Positions 57,937-58,174 of a stretch of DNA of 58,174 nt are shown here, in pieces. The stretch is from Gonium pectorale (lineage: Eukaryota > Chlorophyta > Chlorophyceae > Chlamydomonadales > Volvocaceae). A model generated the notes under the pieces. The model searched no databases, had not been told where the DNA came from, and worked only from the letters and a program-made list of their open reading frames with translations. The translations under genes were made by a program, and so were the position numbers. Numbering within the stretch: position 1 is the stretch's first letter; the number at the start of each line of letters is the position of its first letter. The stretch spans positions 1 through 58,174 of the forward strand of contig LSYV01000072.1 of assembly GCA_001584585.1 (NCBI GenBank), read 5' to 3'.

Positions 57937-58174
57937 TCAGCCCTCCAGCTGCTCCCACACGCGCACCGTCTTATCGTCGCTGGCCGTCGCCACCGCCAGC
58001 TTGCCCTCCGCCCCGGGCGCCCAGGCCACCGCCGTCACGGAGCCCGAGTGGCCGTGCAGCTCGGCGCGCTGCTCGCCCGTGGCCGGGTCGCACAGCATGG
58101 CGTCCCCGTCGGTCATCACCACCATCAGGCTGCCGTCCGGCGACCAGGCTGCGTGCTTGGCGATGACCTTGATC
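57937..58174 (-). CDS. WD40-repeat protein, C-terminal fragment (runs off window)
   Basis: The last 78 residues of a beta-propeller protein on the minus strand; the rest lies right of the window. AAWSPDGSLMVVMTDGDAML is one blade and HGHSGSVTAVAWAPG...LAVATASDDKTVRVWEQ is a canonical last blade with the GH and VRVW signatures. The protein ends right after WEQLEG, with no C-terminal extension. WD40 proteins are scaffolds, and the partner cannot be read from this fragment. Confidence 0.85.
   Translation of the reverse strand, partial: IKVIAKHAAWSPDGSLMVVMTDGDAMLCDPATGEQRAELHGHSGSVTAVAWAPGAEGKLAVATASDDKTVRVWEQLEG

Overview
The window is nuclear DNA of a volvocine green alga, most likely Chlamydomonas or a close relative. 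The evidence is the very GC-rich coding sequence with third positions almost all G or C, many small GT-AG introns (about 57 bases up to several hundred), TGTAA polyadenylation signals, alanine/glycine/glutamine-rich inserts, and the gene content (plastid carotenoid isomerase, GAF-TKL kinase, cohesin loader SCC4). No tools were available. All multi-exon models below were built by eye from splice sites, reading phase and recalled family motifs.

Left part, plus strand: an N-acylated PP2C phosphatase (1630-4720), the MCM-binding protein MCMBP/ETG1 (6267-11671) and plastid 15-cis-zeta-carotene isomerase Z-ISO (12621-14679). Z-ISO converges on a minus-strand block. Read right to left in transcription order, that block is: an unidentified low-complexity protein (45941-42704), a 1498-residue GAF-TKL protein kinase (41839-32572), the cohesin-loader subunit SCC4/MAU2 (29595-24083), and a PPPDE/DeSI-type peptidase with a giant disordered tail (23012-17501).

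Right part: a TraB-like protein (plus, 46528-48137), an orphan polyQ/coiled-coil protein (minus, 53340-49782), a divergently transcribed F-box-like/ankyrin-type repeat protein (plus, 53513-55393), and the C-terminal end of a WD40 protein (minus, running off the right edge at 58174).

The genes do not form an operon-like pathway. Two of them, MCMBP/ETG1 and SCC4/MAU2, both serve chromosome replication and cohesion and lie within about 13 kb of each other. The less ordinary items are the PPPDE-disordered fusion, a hexanucleotide-encoded polyalanine insert inside the kinase domain, GC-AG splicing in SCC4, an in-frame stop inside the conserved MCMBP N-terminal region, a perfect 18-bp hairpin in an intron of the orphan gene, and a probable +1 frameshift ending the ankyrin-type protein. 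Nothing here looks like a new multi-gene system. The best candidates for undescribed biology are the two orphan proteins and the PPPDE fusion.
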